From Dreissena polymorpha (Eukaryota > Mollusca > Bivalvia > Myida > Dreissenidae): a stretch of DNA of 64,000 nt. The notes beneath the pieces are model-generated. The model was given only the letters and a program-made list of their open reading frames with translations. It had not been told where the DNA came from and made no database searches. The stretch covers positions 88,787,829-88,851,828 of the forward strand of contig NC_068359.1 of NCBI RefSeq assembly GCF_020536995.1. The letters run 5' to 3'. The translations under genes were made by a program, and so were the position numbers. Shown here piece by piece: positions 1 to 10,699 of this stretch (position 1 is its first letter; the number at the start of each line of letters is the position of its first letter).

Positions 1-590
1 CCTCTTGAATTCGAAAATGGTTCTGGTCGGTTGAAAACATGGCCGCCAGGGTCGGGTCAGTTTTCCGGACATGGCTATAAAATTACCTTCGAAGTCACAT
101 TTTTTTCCTTTCATGAAACTTGGTCAGTACATTGGTTTTATTTATATCATGGACGAGTTCGAAAATGGTCAAGATCGGTGGGGAATATGGCTTTCAGGGA
201 CAGGGGCAGTTTTCTCTATATGTATAGTTTGTTTGAAACTGTTTCCGTTCCGTCAAAAAAACATGGCCAGCATGAGGTCATTTTCCATATATTTTATGTA
301 GTAAAAGAAGCTTGTGAACAACCTTAAAGTCACTTTTTTGCCAATCATTATGAAACTTAGTCAGAAAATTGGTATTATTGATTTTTTTTCAGACAAGAAG
401 TTTGTACTGATAGGTGGGAGAAAAAATCGGCCGCCAGGGGATGGGGCAGTTTCTCTTTTTGTTTATAATGCAGGCATTTGAAAACTCTAGAAGTTTCAAG
501 TTTAGCCCAATCTTCATGAACTTTGGTCAAAACTTTTGTTTCCTTGACAATTTTGAGTTGTAAAATGGTTCCGGTCAATCAGTATTAAAA
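1..590 (+). repeat. Degenerate tandem repeat, about 150-200 bp units
   Basis: Three to four diverged units share the order: AAAATGGTTCTGGTCGGTTG, then a GGCCGCCAGGG(G)..GGGGCAGTTTTC core, then a CATGAAACTTGGTCAG block. Units begin near 13, 157, 395 and 555. This is a bivalve repeat layout I recognise. Short open frames here are by-products of the repeat. Confidence 0.75.
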
Positions 591-1110
591 ACCATGTCTA
601 CCAGGGGGTCGGGCCATGTCTACCAGGGGGTCGGGCCATGTCTACCAGTGGGTCGGGCCATGTCTACCAGGGGGTCGGGCCATGTCTATCAGGGGGTCGG
701 GCCATGTCTACCAGGGGGTCGGGAAACATGTCTACCAGGGGGTCGGGCCATGTCTACCAGGGGGTCGGGCAATGTCTACCAGGGAGTCGGGAACCATGTC
801 TACCAGGGGGTCGGGAACCATGTCTTCCAGGGGGTCGGGAACCATGTCTACCAGGGGGTCGGGAAGCATGTATACCAGGGGGTCGGGAACCATGTCTACT
901 AGGGTGTCGGGAACCATGTCTACCAGGGGGTCGGGAACCATGTCTACCAGGGGGTCGGGAACCATGTCTACCAGGGGGTGGGGTTAACCATGTCTACCAG
1001 GGGGTCGGGTAAACCATGTCTACCAGGGGGTCGGGTAACCATGTCTACAAGGGGGTCGGGTTACCATGTCTACCAGGGGGTCGGGCCATGTCAACCAGGG
1101 GGTCGGGTAA
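591..1110 (+). repeat. G-rich minisatellite, 22 copies
   Basis: Twenty-two copies of ATGTCTACCAGGGGGTCGGG plus a variable 2-6 base spacer, starting at 594 and every 22-26 bases to 1088. Spacing is 22 bp in the first copies, 24 bp in the middle and 25-26 bp towards the end. The array sits where the fourth unit of the preceding repeat should carry its CATGGCCGCCAGGGGG core. Open frames run through it in all three forward frames because of the repeat, not because of a gene. Confidence 0.95.
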
Positions 1111-1290
1111 TTTTCTATATATTCTTATATTAAATACATTGGAAGACCTTAACCTTGACTTGAAGTCAGCCTTTGTCATATAAATGTTCTGAAATATTTG
1201 CACACAAGTTTAACTCGTCTTTCTTTTCATATCATTCCCTCAGGTGAGCGATCCAGGGCCTCTTAGCCCTCTTGTTTGTGTTACTTGTTT
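1111..1290 (+). repeat. 3' end of the same repeat element
   Basis: After the minisatellite the text returns to parent-repeat-like sequence (TTTTCTATATATTCTTATAT). It finishes with CAGGTGAGCGATCCAGGGCC..GCCCTCTTGTTTG, a terminus I associate with a common bivalve dispersed repeat. The whole of 1-1290 may therefore be one element. Confidence 0.5.
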
Positions 1291-2186
1291 TTGTTGTTTA
1301 AGGACATTTCATTAACTTTAGTTCATTTGTCTTACTTTTTCTGAATAAATACTGAAGAACAGACTGAAACTCATAAGCTGTTATGTTGTTTCATAAATCA
1401 TCTTTTTAAATTTGATATTTAGAATTAGAGATTTATAATTTAAATAATCAGCTTCTATGCGAAGATTTGAAGCTCAACTTTTGTTAAATCTGAAATTGAA
1501 TCATATTTTAATGCTCACCATTATAGTATCTGCTTGATACATCACTGCAGCTATTAAAGTGTTATCTTGAACGCGCTTTCCGGTCTTTAAAATGTAATAT
1601 GTTTAGTTGTCTCTAGTTGAAAATGTGCATTTTTGTGAGGAACTAATTTGCATTAAGCCGAATTAAATACAAAAACTAACCTACTTACATCGATGACGCG
1701 AAGAAACGAGCGTTTCAATCCTTATACGTGTTATTACAATTATCAGGCTGCATGTGCATATGTTTTCAATGGTTTGGCAAAGAGACAATATAATTTTGGA
1801 TTTATTCGTGCATGAATTTAGTAAGCGCCTCCTTTTCGACTGTGTACATGTCGCGAGTGGCATAATTAATCCAAGTAGTCCCACGCTCGATGCTCGATTT
1901 CCTCGTGCGCCTCGTGGAGGCAGCTCGCCCAGTCAAATGATATACCATAGCCAATCAGAATAATATACACTAGTGAAACATAGGGCCATTGTTATTATGT
2001 AATCAACTGCAAGAAAAATAAAGTGCCATTAAAGTCAAGTGTTACTTTTTATATTCGTCGTGAAATTTTTGTCGTTTTACAATGATGACTACACGTATAA
2101 TTGGCAATCAAATGCATAATTCGCTTTCAATAACACATTAACACATTAATAATCCGGACACATTAACACATTAATAATCCGGTTGA
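1291..2186. other. Intergenic, no gene seen
   Basis: AT-rich DNA without a convincing open frame or splice-bounded exon. A 25 bp sequence ending ATAATCCGG is duplicated in tandem at about 2134-2184, just before the TA array. Confidence 0.5.

Positions 2187-2269
<83 letters not shown>
2187..2269. repeat. (TA)n microsatellite
   Basis: About 40 uninterrupted TA units. Confidence 0.98.
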
Positions 2270-2273
<4 letters not shown>

Positions 2274-2359
2274 CAGACCATAGACCGATCTAGGTACGTG
2301 TATCACAAGTAGACACAACTCATATAAAACCAGACCGGCTCGTAAACAAATATTCAAAT

Positions 2360-3260
2360 TTTTATGCCCCCGGTAGGGTGGCATATTGCAGTTGAACTGT
2401 CCGTCAGTCAGTCTGTGCGTCCGTCCGTCCGAAAACTTTAATGGCCATAACTTTTTCAATATTGAACATAGCAACTTGATATGTGTCATACATGTGCATC
2501 TAATGGAGCTGCACATTTTAGTTGTGAAAAATGAAGGTCAATGTCATCCTTCAAGGTCAAATGTCAAATATATGGCGTCTGTCCGTCCGAAAACTTTAAC
2601 ATACGCCATAACTTTTTCAATATTCAAGATAGCAACATGATATTTGGCATGCATGTGTATCTCAAGGAGCTGAACATTTTGATTGGCAAACGGTGAAGGT
2701 CAAGGTCATCCTTCAAGGTTAAATGTCAAATATATGCGTCTGTCCGTCCGACCGAAAACTTTAACATTGGCCATAACTATTTCAATATTGAAGATAGCAA
2801 CTTGATATTTTGCATGCATGTGTATCTCATGAAGCTGCACATTTTGAGTAGTGAAAGGTGAAGGTCAAGATCATCCTTCAAGGTCAAATGTCAAATATAT
2901 GGCGTCTGTCAGTCCGTCAGAAAACTAAAACTTTGTATGCCCCTGAAGGTTGGCATATAGTTTTTGAACTGTCAATCTGTCTGTTCGTCCGTCAGTCCGT
3001 CCGTCCGTTCGTCCGTCCGTCCGTCCGAAAACTTGCCCATAACTTTTGCAATATTAAAGATATTTGGCATGCATGTGTATCTCATGGAGCTGCACATTTT
3101 GAGTGGTGACAGGCCAAGGTCATCCTTCAAGGTAAAGGGTCGAATTTTGCAATATTAAAGATAGCAACTCGATATTTGGCATGCATGCGTATCTCAAGGA
3201 GATGCACATTTTGAGTGGTGAAATGTCAAGGTCATCCTTCAAGGTCAAAGGTAAAATATA
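2360..3260 (+). repeat. Dispersed repeat of five ~170-200 bp units
   Basis: Each unit contains GTCCGTCCGTCCGAAAACTTT, CCATAACTTTT(T/G)CAATATT, GATAGCAACTTGATATTTGG, GGAGCTGCACATTTTGAG and GGTCAAGGTCATCCTTCAAGG. Units begin near 2367, 2575, 2735, 2940 and 3135. The fourth restarts with the leader TATGCCCCTGAAGGTTGGCATAT seen in the first. A single-unit copy of the same family lies at 37990-38240. Confidence 0.85.
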
Positions 3261-3334
3261 TGGCTTCAACCCGGCAAAGTAGGGGGCATTGTGTTTCACG
3301 AACACAATGCCCCTACTTTGCCGGGTTGAAGCCA
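3261..3334. repeat. Near-perfect 34 bp hairpin ending the repeat
   Basis: The arm 3261-3295 (TGGCTTCAACCCGGCAAAGT...) pairs with 3301-3334 with one bulged G and a five-base loop. It ends the GTCCGTCC repeat block. Confidence 0.9.
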
Positions 3335-4094
3335 TTGACACAGCTGAGTAGGTGATTTCGCTTTAGTGAAAGTTTTGACGGACGACGAAGAAAGACCGAT
3401 CACATTAACTAGCCCTGAAATTGATCTACACATAGCCCAATTTTGTGTCACATTTTAATAATTTTCCATTTCCTCATAAACGAATCATTTGACCATTCAA
3501 AAAAAATCAGATCGAATTGCAGAATGAACATTTATTTCAAACATGTACTATATACATGTACAATAGAGTTTCAGGAACAGAAAATCAAGTAAGAAAATAC
3601 AAAATAAACATATCATATATTTGTGCCCGTGTAAATATTAAGTTTAAGATTTACAACAGTCATTTCGTTGAAAATATTGACGTTTGAAATGAAATGTTAA
3701 TAAATCTTTTGAAAGAACCATATTGTGAAAGGAACATACCACAATTTACGAGGATTTCATAACTAAATGACCGCCATGTTTTCAAACAATAAGTGACGTT
3801 TCATTCATTCTATTGCAATCTAACAATGAAATGAAGAACATGATTAATTTGTTTTTGCCAAGTTTGCAATGTCTTTAAATGTGTACAACAATATGAGTGA
3901 ATTTATTTTAGCAAAGAAAAAAACAACGTTTAACTACTTCATAATCAATTCCAATAACAAGAATATAAATTTTTTGTTGATCATCGACACATTGTAAATT
4001 AAATTCGAAACGAAACTTAATTGAACTAACTAAACGATTAAATTTGCAAAATATAACCACTTTTCTTTTATAAGCATATATTTTTGCATATGTA
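3335..4094. other. Intergenic, no gene seen
   Basis: AT-rich sequence with no recognisable coding or repeat structure. Confidence 0.5.
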
Positions 4095-5315
4095 TTAGTT
4101 ACCATCCAATATTTCAGTCAAGGCCAAGAACAAAGAAGTCGCACTTTCAATCGATTCAGGAGTTGGCAGTTGCTCCCGCTGCATTTCACACACATGTTCT
4201 AGGACGTGTATGAAGTCATCTTTACACCCAAACTGCGGTTTCTTTACAAAGTATCTCTCTTGAATACGATCAATGGTTTCCAATTCGCAAGAAAGCCGAA
4301 TTAAAAAATCTCGGGTTCCATACGCCTCAGGCTGCTAGTACATTACCGTCGGTATCCCATTTGGTGCTTCCATGTGTCTTTGCTGCCGAATCCGATGAGA
4401 ATTCCATAGATGGGTACAAAAGTTCAAATCATGCTGTATTAATGGTATGAAACAGAATCTCAAGCATTCTAAATGTACAGGATCATCACTTCGAAGCAAG
4501 CCGCTGTCTACCATATCCTTAAAATAGTTCCTTCAAAACACAGTAAAACTGACTCTTAAATCTACCCCAAAACGTTCAATTCTTTGATAACCAGTGGATC
4601 TCCCAGTCATGTAACTGTTCATTCCAGACATGTTATCTCTGTCATTAAACCTAGACGCTATTTGCATAGCCCGTACCTAAACGTTTTCTGTCCCTGCATC
4701 GTCACGAACCAGACGTGGAACGCGGCCAATCCGTTTCACAAAGTTAACAAAGATGCCCGCAATAATTCGATGGTCATTATTCGAATAACATGCCTCCAGC
4801 CATAACATGCATCTGGAAAATCCATCAACCGCCCCGTGTATAACAATTCCAAAAGTCGTTAGCGTAACATACCCATCAATGTGTATAGTAAAATTAGGGC
4901 CTTTATTGGTATAGACTATGCGTCGCATGCGATGTGCAGACCTGAGAGCAACACCCTCAGGATCAAATACCTTCAATACACACCTTTTTATTTCTTGGGT
5001 TACTTTGACATTTGTGATTGTGTTGACCAGTTTCCAAATAGTTTTATAACCGCATTCAGCCATCCCTCTTTTATATACTGAACGAATCGCTCGTATAACG
5101 TCTGGAAGAGGAGACGATGCGTTGCGTCTTTTTAGCCCTAATCTTCGCAGTATACGTTTCAGTTGACTCAAACTGAGAGCAGTGTTGTGTAGGAAAAGCA
5201 AGAATCCACATATACCCAGACGCGTATAGCCCTGTTTGTGATAACGCGAAATCCAAACATCCTTTTCTTGATTTGAAAGTACAGCTACCGATGAGTCAAC
5301 ATATATTAGTACCAC
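4095..5315 (-). pseudogene. Decayed integrase-core (DDE/rve-like) gene
   Basis: The largest intact piece (4677-5315, 212 residues) carries the motifs of an animal integrase-core family that I recognise by the phrases KVFDPEGVALRSAHRMRR, GPNFTIHIDGY, IHGAVDGFSR and RLVRDDAGTEN. The Asp in HIDGY and the Asp in RDDAGTEN fit two of the catalytic acidic residues. Sequence on the same strand down to 4095 still resembles the C-terminal part of this family, ending in a 62-residue piece (4095-4283). The copy is broken, with a few breaks, and is probably not functional. Whether the source was a transposon or a domesticated gene cannot be told from this window. No terminal repeats were found around it. 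Confidence 0.7.
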
Positions 5316-6101
5316 TTAGACACAACTCTGCAATATAAAAAAGTTGTGAGTCGTTAAACACACGTTTTGCATGTATTAGTTAAGGAGAAATATCTAAATG
5401 AATCAATCGAGATTTAAGCTCTCGCAATGCTCATAAAACCCAACGAATACATTAATGTGTATTATTTGCAAACAGTGTATGTTATTTTTACGTTTATACC
5501 AAGCATTTCTGCTGTAAAAATGGACTGTCTGAGGTCTTGCGTGTTTCGAAAGAATATACCAGAAACTAAAATTCTGGTCGACGCCCGGAAGTCATGAACC
5601 AATGTTGCAATAATGTGATGATGTCAAAATTCTATGACGACATGATATGAAAAAGGTGTCATGGCGCAAAAAATAATTCATCTTGTCGACTAAAACTATG
5701 ATGGCAAGTCATTTTCACAAGAGCACGACGCCATAAATTATGTAGATTTGTCGACTTAGATCATGTCGACCAAATATATTTTCGGGAAAAGCCGGACACA
5801 TTTACGTCGAGACTTCAACTTAATGTCGTTATGACGAGTAAAATTAAGGTGGGAAAAGCTACAGAACTATAACGACATACCATGTTATTTCACAGTAAGT
5901 CGATATAAATTATTCCGGCATGACCACATTATTGGGGTGTACCATATACGTTTCCGTAAAGAGGTGTGAAATAAATCTCATATTAATAAAACCTGATATT
6001 ATTATTATGTCAGCTAGAATTGTGCTGACATCTTTAACTCCTTAGTATCAACAAATAGAAATAACAACAGCACGGTCAGACTGTCAGAATATTATTCTAC
6101 A
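5316..6101. other. Upstream region of the GPCR gene; GTCGAC-rich repeat remnant
   Basis: At about 5580-5890 there are spaced GTCGAC words (CTTGTCGACTAAAA, TTGTCGACTTAGATCATGTCGAC), as in a repeat family common in Dreissena-type DNA. No TATA box is evident immediately before the GPCR start. Confidence 0.4.
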
Positions 6102-7937
6102 ATGGCAGACGACAACGTGACCACAACACGTTGGCACGTGACAGAAAACACAACAAACGTGGAAGTCACGCGCCGGCAGACTTTAAGCATCTTCATTAAC
6201 CTCCTCCTGCCTCCCGTGCTAACTACCGTAGGTGTCACGTGCGGTGCCATGACGATCTTGACCATGCGCACTAAGTACTTTCGGCGGGTGTCGGCGTCCG
6301 TGTATTTGAAGACCGGTGCGCTGAATGACATTTTAGCGTTGCTTATTTTGCTCACCGCTCACTGGCTGTATTTGAACCAGCCGGGAGCGTTCGTCAGAAC
6401 GGAGTCGTCGCATCTCATGTGCAAGTTTTTCAACTTTTATGGAACCGGAAATATAGATTTTGGAATGCTTCTGACCGTGGCGATGACGACAGAACGCGCT
6501 CTCTCCATAGCGTCTCCATTTTGCGTCGCAAAGTATCTCTCCGTGAAGCGGGCATGGCGAATAGTGCTAGGAATTCTGTGTGTGTCTGTCCTCAAGAACA
6601 GCCATTTTCTTCTAGCGTCTGATCTGGTACCGGAAGGCCGCACCGATCGGCTGTGCGACACATTCCCGGAGCGAATCGGCCCTGGGTACGAAGCTTTCCT
6701 GTACGACGTGTGGCCCTGGATTCACGTGACCTTTGTGATTCTGTGTGGCATAACGCTGGTGGTGAACAACTCCGTGATTCTGTACTTCGTGTACCAGTCA
6801 CAGGCTGACAGGTTCTCAGGCGGTCAAACCTGGCGCCACCTGGTTCCCATGCTTATAGGGGAATCGATGTTGCTCATAGCGCTGACGTTTCCGTTTACGT
6901 TACACCTCGCTCTTCTCGCCATCCGGATAAAGTACGACTCCACCATCTACACGGATCCTCATAAGGCGTCGGCGGAGACGCTCGTGTTTTCGGTGACATT
7001 TTACATGCTCTACTCTAACAAGTGCGCGAACTTCTTTATGTTCTGTGCTACCGGTAGTCGGTTTAGGGATGGGCTCACTTCCGCTCTGTTGAACTGCGTT
7101 TATAAAAGGAAAAGTCGAACAATGTTGTTCTCCAAAGAGAAGGCGAAACTAAGCAAAATTTATGCCAATAAAGTCCATCGTTTGCAGTTGTTCAGAACCG
7201 ATATTACCGCGACTGAATCGCCAGAAAGGTATACAATAACTGAGACACTGGAAGCTTCGAAAATAATAACTGAAAGTGCTAAATTGATTTTAGATCCGAG
7301 GTTACTAATTGAATCATCCGTGGAAACTCGTTCAATTCGTCATAATAAACACACAAGTGAACATAGTGGACACAATCAGACAGAGGCACTTGAAAACTGC
7401 TCTGATACAACCAGTGACACGAAAACAGGGCACATGGAGGACCAAGTTCAGAGAATGAACCCAAGTAAAGTAATAATGGTACACAGTAATACAAGCGGCC
7501 AAGATCAAAATGGTACCTCGGATAGTGAGGTTGCTTGTGAATCAATCCAACCTAATAGTGTTAAAAACCCTAACGTGCCCTTAGAACCGAAAGAAAATTG
7601 TGATACAACACCAGCATCATTTGAACAGATTCGCAATAAGGATCCTATTGTTTCGTACGAACCCAACACTAATTGTGAAGTTATACCACTGCGCGAATTA
7701 AAATACATCGAGAAAGGAGTGAATACTGTCGCCATCGAAGGCGGAAAAGACTTTAACTTACTCGTGGGCATGAGCTTTTGCGATAAAGAAACGCAAACCA
7801 ATCCGATTGAATCTACTGAGAACAGAAATAAAGAGAACGTATGTCAGAAAATACAACTCGGTGACGACTTATTTTTGAGGAAAGAAATGAATCATGCTAC
7901 AAAACAAACAAATGAAGCATACTCTTTTTATATATGA
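6102..7937 (+). CDS. Class A (rhodopsin-type) G-protein-coupled receptor, neuropeptide-receptor-like
   Basis: A 611-residue single-exon protein with seven hydrophobic helices at roughly 29-55, 69-90, 107-130, 151-173, 204-230, 247-275 and 292-316. The short N-terminus has N-glycosylation sequons at N5 and N16. C107 at the top of helix 3 and C185 in the second extracellular loop fit the conserved disulfide. Helix 2 keeps the Asp (ALNDILALL). The DRY motif is replaced by TERALSI (130-136). Helix 6 has TFPF in place of CWxP. Helix 7 ends SNKCANFFMF, close to the N..NF..Y form of FMRFamide/GPR139-like receptors rather than NPxxY. About 290 residues of polar, Ser/Thr/Asn-rich cytoplasmic tail follow, unusually long for the family. 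It should act at the plasma membrane; the ligand is not predictable here. The coding DNA is clearly more GC-rich than its flanks in the 7TM part. The intronless form fits the lineage-expanded molluscan peptide receptors. Confidence 0.93.
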   Translation: MADDNVTTTRWHVTENTTNVEVTRRQTLSIFINLLLPPVLTTVGVTCGAMTILTMRTKYFRRVSASVYLKTGALNDILALLILLTAHWLYLNQPGAFVRTESSHLMCKFFNFYGTGNIDFGMLLTVAMTTERALSIASPFCVAKYLSVKRAWRIVLGILCVSVLKNSHFLLASDLVPEGRTDRLCDTFPERIGPGYEAFLYDVWPWIHVTFVILCGITLVVNNSVILYFVYQSQADRFSGGQTWRHLVPMLIGESMLLIALTFPFTLHLALLAIRIKYDSTIYTDPHKASAETLVFSVTFYMLYSNKCANFFMFCATGSRFRDGLTSALLNCVYKRKSRTMLFSKEKAKLSKIYANKVHRLQLFRTDITATESPERYTITETLEASKIITESAKLILDPRLLIESSVETRSIRHNKHTSEHSGHNQTEALENCSDTTSDTKTGHMEDQVQRMNPSKVIMVHSNTSGQDQNGTSDSEVACESIQPNSVKNPNVPLEPKENCDTTPASFEQIRNKDPIVSYEPNTNCEVIPLRELKYIEKGVNTVAIEGGKDFNLLVGMSFCDKETQTNPIESTENRNKENVCQKIQLGDDLFLRKEMNHATKQTNEAYSFYI

Positions 7938-8249
7938 AATATTAACATGTAAAACTTGTATATATGTACAGTAGGTTATTGAAGTAATCGAATAGTACTA
8001 TATTATGTTTTTATGTATAGGGCCGACCGAATTAATTGCTGTTGTCGCTTTATGACGCCATTAAATGGTGTTGTCTTATGTGGTAAATTTGTTGTTTTTG
8101 TTATTTTTTGAGGGAGATGGTGGTGGTAGGTACGTAGCAAAATTAAAAAAAAACAAACAACAACAACCTACACACAATCAGAACAACTTTAATACAAATA
8201 CATATACAATCGATTAGATTAGCCCCTGATTCACGGGATTATAACATAT
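7938..8249. other. 3' flank of the GPCR gene
   Basis: AT-rich, with no canonical AATAAA close to the stop and no other gene visible. Confidence 0.4.
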
Positions 8250-8511
8250 GGGCCTTGCTCTGTGAAAAGGGATTTTAATGCATGTGCGTACGGTTTCGTG
8301 CCAGATTAGCATGTACAGTCCACACAGGCTAATCAGGGACGACACTTTCCGCTTGTATGGTATTATTCGTTTACAGAAAGTCTATATTTAGAAAAAATCC
8401 AGTTTAGGCAAAAAGTGTTGTCCCTGATTAGCCTGTGTGGACTGCACAAGCTAAACTGGGACGACACTTTACGCACATGTATAAAAAAAACTTAATCACA
8501 GAGCACGGCTC
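8250..8511. mobile_element. MITE copy A (GAGCCGTGCTCTGTGA family)
   Basis: The ends are GGGCCTTGCTCTGTGA and, reversed, GAGCCGTGCTCTGTGA. Inside are inverted blocks built from ACGACACTTT(CC/AC)GC and CAGGCTAATC. It is flanked by ATAT on both sides, a likely 4 bp target duplication. Other copies lie at 8612-8740, 11663-11900 and 13655-13805. Confidence 0.85.
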
Positions 8512-8611
8512 ATATCTATATATGCACAAGAATGCACTTCTCATAAAGATGCATCAAGGACATGGTGAGTTGCTCAGTAAATCCTCGATACATTAACATA
8601 AACAATGTATT

Positions 8612-8740
8612 TAAGCCGTGATCTATGAAAAGGGGGTTAATTAAATGTGCGGAAAGTGTCGTCCAATATTGACCTGTGCGGACAACACTTTCCGTAATTT
8701 GTTTACCAAACTGGATTCATGCTGAGAAGATACTTTCTTT
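8612..8740. mobile_element. MITE copy B, truncated
   Basis: Starts TAAGCCGTGATCTATGAAAAGGGGG. It contains GGAAAGTGTCGTCC, a short inverted AACACTTTCCG, and ACTGGATTCATGCTGAGAAG. The second half is missing compared with copies A and C. Confidence 0.7.
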
Positions 8741-8844
8741 TCTTAAGCATTTCAATTTATTATGTTTATTTTTAATTCCTGAACTTTTAAATGCAATGTG
8801 TTCAATATGTCAATTAAACATTGAGTGTATATTTAAGTCTCTAT

Positions 8845-10450
8845 AACGCTCAAAATAAACGAAAATTTCGTGAAGTATTTCGTAAAATAAAGTTAACACC
8901 TTAACAATCAGTGTTCCCTACAGCAATAACCAAAATTTCAACGCTAGATGTGGTATGATTACATAGATTTTTGTAGATACAAAATGCTCGTTTTTATTTA
9001 TTTGTGGCCACAATTTATTCCCGCGAATATATCTATTCATACGACACACGAACATCATCTTAGTATGCAAAACAATAATAACAAGAAATATCTTTAAAAA
9101 AAGATATACGGCGTTGATTGTGGTCGATGTTTATGAACGATCAAAAGTTATCTCTATGAGATAAAAAGTAGCGGATGCCTTTTTTCTGCGCAGTTCTTAG
9201 CTACATCACAAGCAAATCAATTACGGGGTGTTGCGCCAGATTTCGTGGCTTATTTTGCTCTATGTGATATTATTACTCAGATATCTATATTAACAGAATA
9301 GAAAAACACAAGAAACATGAAAATAAACGAGTGCATATAGGTCAGCCGGCAATACTCGAATCTTATTTAATTACATAATTATAGTATAGTGAATTATTGT
9401 GCTCATGCTTAATAAACTGGTCTAAATGGATAAATATTTCTTATTAATTTTATCAAAATTGGTCCTTACCATGCAAATGTTGAAAACATATTAAAAATCG
9501 ATGATTGACATACCACAATAATATCGCCGAATATCTTTATTTAGTATCTTTCTGATCAAAACAGACTTCAAGTGCACAAAGTTTACGAGACGACGTTTAT
9601 ATAAAGATTTCTGCAACTGACCGCAAACTGACCTTGATACCTTGCGGGTTGAAATGCAATGCATTAAAGTTAGGTAACAATTCTGCTGCTGAAAACGACG
9701 GCTTGTTTACGCCAACTGTACACGACCAAGGCAACAGCTGTGCCTAAAATATTGATATATCGACAAAGCGAATAAACGAACTATTTACTCCATCAGACAA
9801 AAATAGCATAGATTCTAATTTTTTCCTTCAATGAAAAGATCGCAACCCCTTCTGCGAACTCCGGTGATGAACTGTATATAAACTCTGACTTTCACACACT
9901 GGCCGCGAATTGACCCGAAACCTCGCGGGTTGAAATGCAATGCAAGTAAGTACTAAATATGAGAATATAGCCTTTAGTATAAACGCTTTTGCGCTGGTAA
10001 TTCTCTGAAAATAAAAGGTGAACGCACAAACTGTATTTATGTCGAAAATTGATTGTAAAACTTTTCTATCGATTGAGCCTTTTCATTAGAGATAAAATTG
10101 TTTAATGCAGTAAAACAGTGTTACAAAGACGCGGATATGTTTCCAATGTTCTGGTGTTATACTCAAATCAGCCAATGGAATAAATAAAGTGTATTCATTC
10201 GTACCCAGCCGCGGGAAATTTTATTTGAATATCATTGGACACTTACGAAGGTCAAGTCAGGGTGAAAAGCTGGCTTAATACAGCTTACGCCGAAAAACGA
10301 GCATTTTGTATCTACAAACATCTATTTTACCAGACCACATCTGACGTTGAAATTCCGGCAATTGCCATAAGGAACACTGATTTTTAATTGATTAAGTATA
10401 TTTAACGAACAATTGTACGAAATTTTCGTTGATTTTGAATAGTAATGTTA
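8845..10450. mobile_element. Large foldback/TIR element, about 1.6 kb
   Basis: Sequence at 8851-9060 recurs inverted at 10200-10440. Shared blocks include ACGAAAATTTCGT, AATCAGTGTTCC, AATTTCAACG(C/T)(T/C)AGATGTGGT, TTTGTAGATACAAAATGCTCGTTTTT and TTCCCGCG. The arms are about 200-250 bp and moderately diverged. Internally GCGGGTTGAAATGCAATGCA occurs twice (9647 and 9927). No transposase frame is seen, so it is a non-autonomous element; its superfamily is unclear. Confidence 0.7.
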
Positions 10451-10609
10451 CTTTAACCACCGAAGGTATCTAATTATTGGACATTGTTCGATAAGTTGTT
10501 CATGCCTAACGGATATTTTTGAATAACTTGTATACATGGGTAATCATTAAGGTACGTGATAATTCGCGTAATGTTTATCGTTATGTGCATTTTTAATGAT
10601 TTAATTAAC

Positions 10610-10636
10610 AGTATTTTTTCTTCAAAACATTATAGG

Positions 10637-10672
<36 letters not shown>

Positions 10673-10699
10673 CCTATAATGTTTTGAAGAAAAAATACT
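10610..10699. repeat. Perfect 90 bp palindrome with a (TA)n centre
   Basis: The 29-base arm 10610-10638 (AGTATTTTTTCTTCAAAACA...) is exactly mirrored at 10671-10699. The AT repeat between the arms is itself self-complementary, so the whole block can form one long cruciform. Confidence 0.95.

Noticed and set aside
594-1012. Long open frames through the G-rich minisatellite in all forward frames
   Set aside because: They exist because the repeat unit lacks stops; length and composition follow the repeat, with no start, splice or domain evidence.
591-1110. CRISPR-like array
   Set aside because: Spacers are 2-6 bases of the same sequence, the unit is contiguous, and the DNA is eukaryotic. It is a minisatellite.
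2163-2516. 117-residue frame with a long Tyr/Ile run
   Set aside because: Translation of the TA microsatellite and repeat flank.
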